Source: Deltaproteobacteria bacterium (GTDB taxonomy: Bacteria > Desulfobacterota > Desulfobacteria > Desulfobacterales > Desulfatirhabdiaceae). Taken from it: a DNA stretch of 7,895 nucleotides. The DNA lies in contig JAPLJE010000258.1 in the NCBI GenBank assembly GCA_026388755.1, positions 1 through 7,895 on the forward strand. Reading direction: 5' to 3'. Position numbers and translations under genes: made by a program. Below, piece by piece: positions 6,101 through 7,895 of the stretch (positions are counted from its first letter, which is position 1; each line of letters begins with the position of its first letter). The notes beneath the pieces were generated by a model, which searched no databases, was not told where the DNA came from, and worked only from the letters and a program-made list of their open reading frames with translations.

Positions 6101-7186
6101 ATGTTTGACAAACTAAAAGGTGTTGAAAAACGATTTCTGGAGGTCGAAAAGCTTTTATCAGACCCGAAAACCGTTCAGAATCGAGAACTCTACCAGAAAT
6201 ATGCTCAAGAGCACGCAGACCTGAACAAGGTTGTTGCAGCTTACCGCGATTACAAGCGGATCATCGGCGATCTTGACAACAGCCACGAGATGTTAAAGGA
6301 CAGCGATCCAGACATCAAAGAAATGGCCCGAGATGAAATCGAGAAGTTGAACCGCGAAAAAGAACAGCTCGATCTGCAGATCAAACAGCTTCTTGTTCCT
6401 AAAAACCCCAATGACGACAAAAACATCATTCTGGAAATCCGGGCGGGGACCGGTGGTGAAGAAGCCGGACTTTTCGCCGGAGACCTGTTTCGAATGTATT
6501 GCCGATATGCTGAAAAACGCAACTGGAAAGTCGAAGTGATGACCCATCACACAACGGGCGTCGGCGGCTTAAAGGAAATCGTTGCCATGGTTCATGGTAA
6601 CGGCGCTTACAGTGCATTTAAATATGAAAGCGGCACCCATCGCGTTCAGCGGGTTCCCACCACGGAAACACAGGGTCGCATCCATACCTCAGCAGTTACC
6701 GTTGCCGTTCTTCCGGAAGCAGAGGAAGTAGAAGTCCACATCGATTCCACAGAAGTCAAATTTGATGTTTTTCGCTCCTCCGGCCCTGGCGGACAATCTG
6801 TCAATACAACCGATTCGGCAGTGCGGGTTACACACCTGCCCACTGGCCTGGTGGTCATCTGCCAGGATGAAAAATCACAATGGAAAAATAAAGCCAAGGC
6901 CATGACCGTTTTAAGAGCCAGACTTTTGGATAAAATGGTCAGCGAACAGGATGAGAAACGCTCCCTGGATCGTAAAAGCCAAGTGGGAACCGGAGATCGA
7001 AGCGGCAGAATCCGGACCTATAATTTTCCGCAGGGCCGCATGACAGATCATCGCATCGGACTGACTCTTTATAAACTGGAAGCCATTCTTCAAGGTGATA
7101 TTGATGAGATCATCGACCAGCTAACCGCTTATTATCAAGCCCAGGCCCTACAGAATGCAGAATCCTCCCGGCCCCAGGGAAGCTGA
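6101..7186 (+). CDS. prfA: Peptide chain release factor 1
   Basis: RF1 recognises UAA and UAG in the ribosomal A site and triggers release of the finished protein. It has 361 residues (E. coli 360). The N-terminal coiled region covers about 1-100; [19 protein letters not shown] (111-129) begins the release-factor domain. The tripeptide anticodon position PxT is Pro186-Thr187-Thr188 within [18 protein letters not shown]; this is RF1-type, not the SPF of RF2, though Thr in the middle is less usual than Ala or Val. The catalytic GGQ is at 230-232 in [15 protein letters not shown]. The sequence [20 protein letters not shown] (293-312) is also diagnostic. ATG 6101 matches the family N-terminus, but no Shine-Dalgarno is seen, and a long hairpin ends just upstream. 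prmC, which methylates the GGQ glutamine, overlaps its 3' end by 32 nt. Confidence 0.97.
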   Translation: MFDKLKGVEKRFLEVEKLLSDPKTVQNRELYQKYAQEHADLNKVVAAYRDYKRIIGDLDNSHEMLKDSDPDIKEMARDEIEKLNREKEQLDLQIKQLLVPKNPNDDKNIILEIRAGTGGEEAGLFAGDLFRMYCRYAEKRNWKVEVMTHHTTGVGGLKEIVAMVHGNGAYSAFKYESGTHRVQRVPTTETQGRIHTSAVTVAVLPEAEEVEVHIDSTEVKFDVFRSSGPGGQSVNTTDSAVRVTHLPTGLVVICQDEKSQWKNKAKAMTVLRARLLDKMVSEQDEKRSLDRKSQVGTGDRSGRIRTYNFPQGRMTDHRIGLTLYKLEAILQGDIDEIIDQLTAYYQAQALQNAESSRPQGS

Positions 7187-7895
7187 GTGGACCATCCTGA
7201 GTCTCATTAAGTGGGCAACAGGATATTTCACTTCTCACGGCATTGACAGCCCTCGGGCAACTGCCGAAATTCTCCTTGCCACCCTCCTGAATCTGAAACG
7301 GATTGATTTATACCTCAGATACGACCAGCCCTTGTTAAATAGCGAACTCTCTGAATTCAAATCCCTGATCAAGCGACGGGTCAACAGAGAGCCGGTAGCC
7401 TACATTATTGGAAAAAAAGAATTCTGGTCCCTGGACCTTGAGGTCAACCCAAACGTTCTCATCCCGAGGCCGGATACCGAAACCCTTGTTGAGGAGGCTT
7501 TGCGCTGCCTCGGACCCGTGGATTCTCCTCCGAATTCGGATAGACGGGTTCTGGAGCTGGGTACCGGATCCGGCGCCATTGTCCTTGCCCTGGCATCTGA
7601 GCGATCGGCATACCACTACGTTGCAACGGATATCTCGCTAAAAGCGATTGATATTGCTCGGAGAAACGCCAGACATCATCAACTGGCATCCGCCGTTCAG
7701 TTTGTCGCCGGTAACTGGCTGGATCTGTTTTCGCCAAACAAGCCCGTCTTTGACATGATTGTGTCGAATCCGCCATATATCCCCTCTGATGACATTGCCG
7801 GTCTTCAATCCAGCGGCGGCACAAGCATGTATCCGGCCATGGAAATGTCTTATCAGATATTGAACTCCACCTCGGCGAAATTAAAGCATGTCATC
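7155..7895 (+). CDS. prmC: Release factor glutamine methyltransferase PrmC, interrupted or cut at the window edge
   Basis: This S-adenosylmethionine-dependent enzyme N5-methylates the GGQ glutamine of RF1 and RF2. The frame runs open from ATG 7155 to the window end (247 codons). This start, 32 nt inside prfA, is the only suitable one before the conserved [15 protein letters not shown] (11-25). The N-terminal substrate-binding domain includes [14 protein letters not shown] (29-42) and LYLRYDQPL (52-60); then come [20 protein letters not shown] (90-109), the SAM-binding LELGTGSG (133-140), the acidic end of the next strand ATD (157-159) and the catalytic NPPY (205-208). After DDIAGLQ (212-218) the normal PrmC continuation, usually of the type RYEPRxALDGGxDG, is absent and unrelated residues follow. 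The gene is therefore convincing up to about 7808 and doubtful after it. Tight overlap with prfA implies translational coupling. Confidence 0.88.
   Translation, partial: MQNPPGPREAEWTILSLIKWATGYFTSHGIDSPRATAEILLATLLNLKRIDLYLRYDQPLLNSELSEFKSLIKRRVNREPVAYIIGKKEFWSLDLEVNPNVLIPRPDTETLVEEALRCLGPVDSPPNSDRRVLELGTGSGAIVLALASERSAYHYVATDISLKAIDIARRNARHHQLASAVQFVAGNWLDLFSPNKPVFDMIVSNPPYIPSDDIAGLQSSGGTSMYPAMEMSYQILNSTSAKLKHVI
7809..7895 (+). other. Tail not matching PrmC; possible insertion or assembly junction
   Basis: From about 7809 all three forward frames fail to give the expected PrmC C-terminus. The prmC frame reads [18 protein letters not shown] and on to the edge; the +2 frame (from 7811) is also open and reads [18 protein letters not shown] in part; the +1 frame stops within 60 nt. 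The minus strand is interrupted by stops in two frames. I do not recognise any of these. The stretch could be the start of an inserted element, a rearrangement, or a chimeric contig end. Its left limit is uncertain by a few bases. Confidence 0.5.

Overview
The window looks like chromosomal DNA from a Gram-negative bacterium of the Deltaproteobacteria/Desulfobacterota type. This is an inference from the gene order rho-rpmE-prfA-prmC, from the protein sequences as I remember their relatives, and from a mid-range GC content judged by eye. All recognisable genes lie on the + strand.

Layout. (a) 1-1357: the 3' half of ugpA and a complete ugpE, the two membrane permeases of an ABC importer of the sn-glycerol-3-phosphate (Ugp) type. 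ugpC does not follow them. (b) 1443-2471: an NAD-dependent sugar-nucleotide epimerase of the UDP-glucuronate 4-epimerase group. (c) 2545-4161: pgi, glucose-6-phosphate isomerase, closed by a strong hairpin at 4172-4210. (d) 4211-4585: a non-coding region with a consensus-like promoter (TTGACA/TATAAT, short 15-nt spacer) overlapping an AT-rich dyad, then a C-rich, G-poor leader of about 320 nt before rho. (e) 4586-7895: rho, rpmE (ribosomal protein L31), prfA (release factor 1) and the start of prmC (release-factor glutamine methyltransferase). This is a conserved block for ending transcription and translation. PrmC methylates the GGQ motif of RF1, and the two genes overlap by 32 nt.

The most striking observation is that rho is broken in two places. 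About 22 residues between the N-terminal helical domain and the RNA-binding fold are missing, with a frame change. A second, exactly in-frame gap of 10 codons removes the Walker B segment (LLDSITRLAR in E. coli). Everything else in Rho is well preserved. A third discontinuity lies at the right edge: PrmC is normal up to about residue 218 and then continues into unrelated sequence. Either this organism carries real lesions (a decaying or duplicated rho, an insertion in prmC), or the assembly is faulty here. The sequence alone cannot decide.

Other points of interest are a roughly 31-residue insert in UgpE relative to the E. coli protein, a GGCYGAA heptad-repeat array forming a long hairpin directly upstream of prfA, and possible alternative RNA structures plus a four-codon ORF in the rho leader. 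I see no RNA genes, CRISPR array, complete mobile element or novel multigene defence system.
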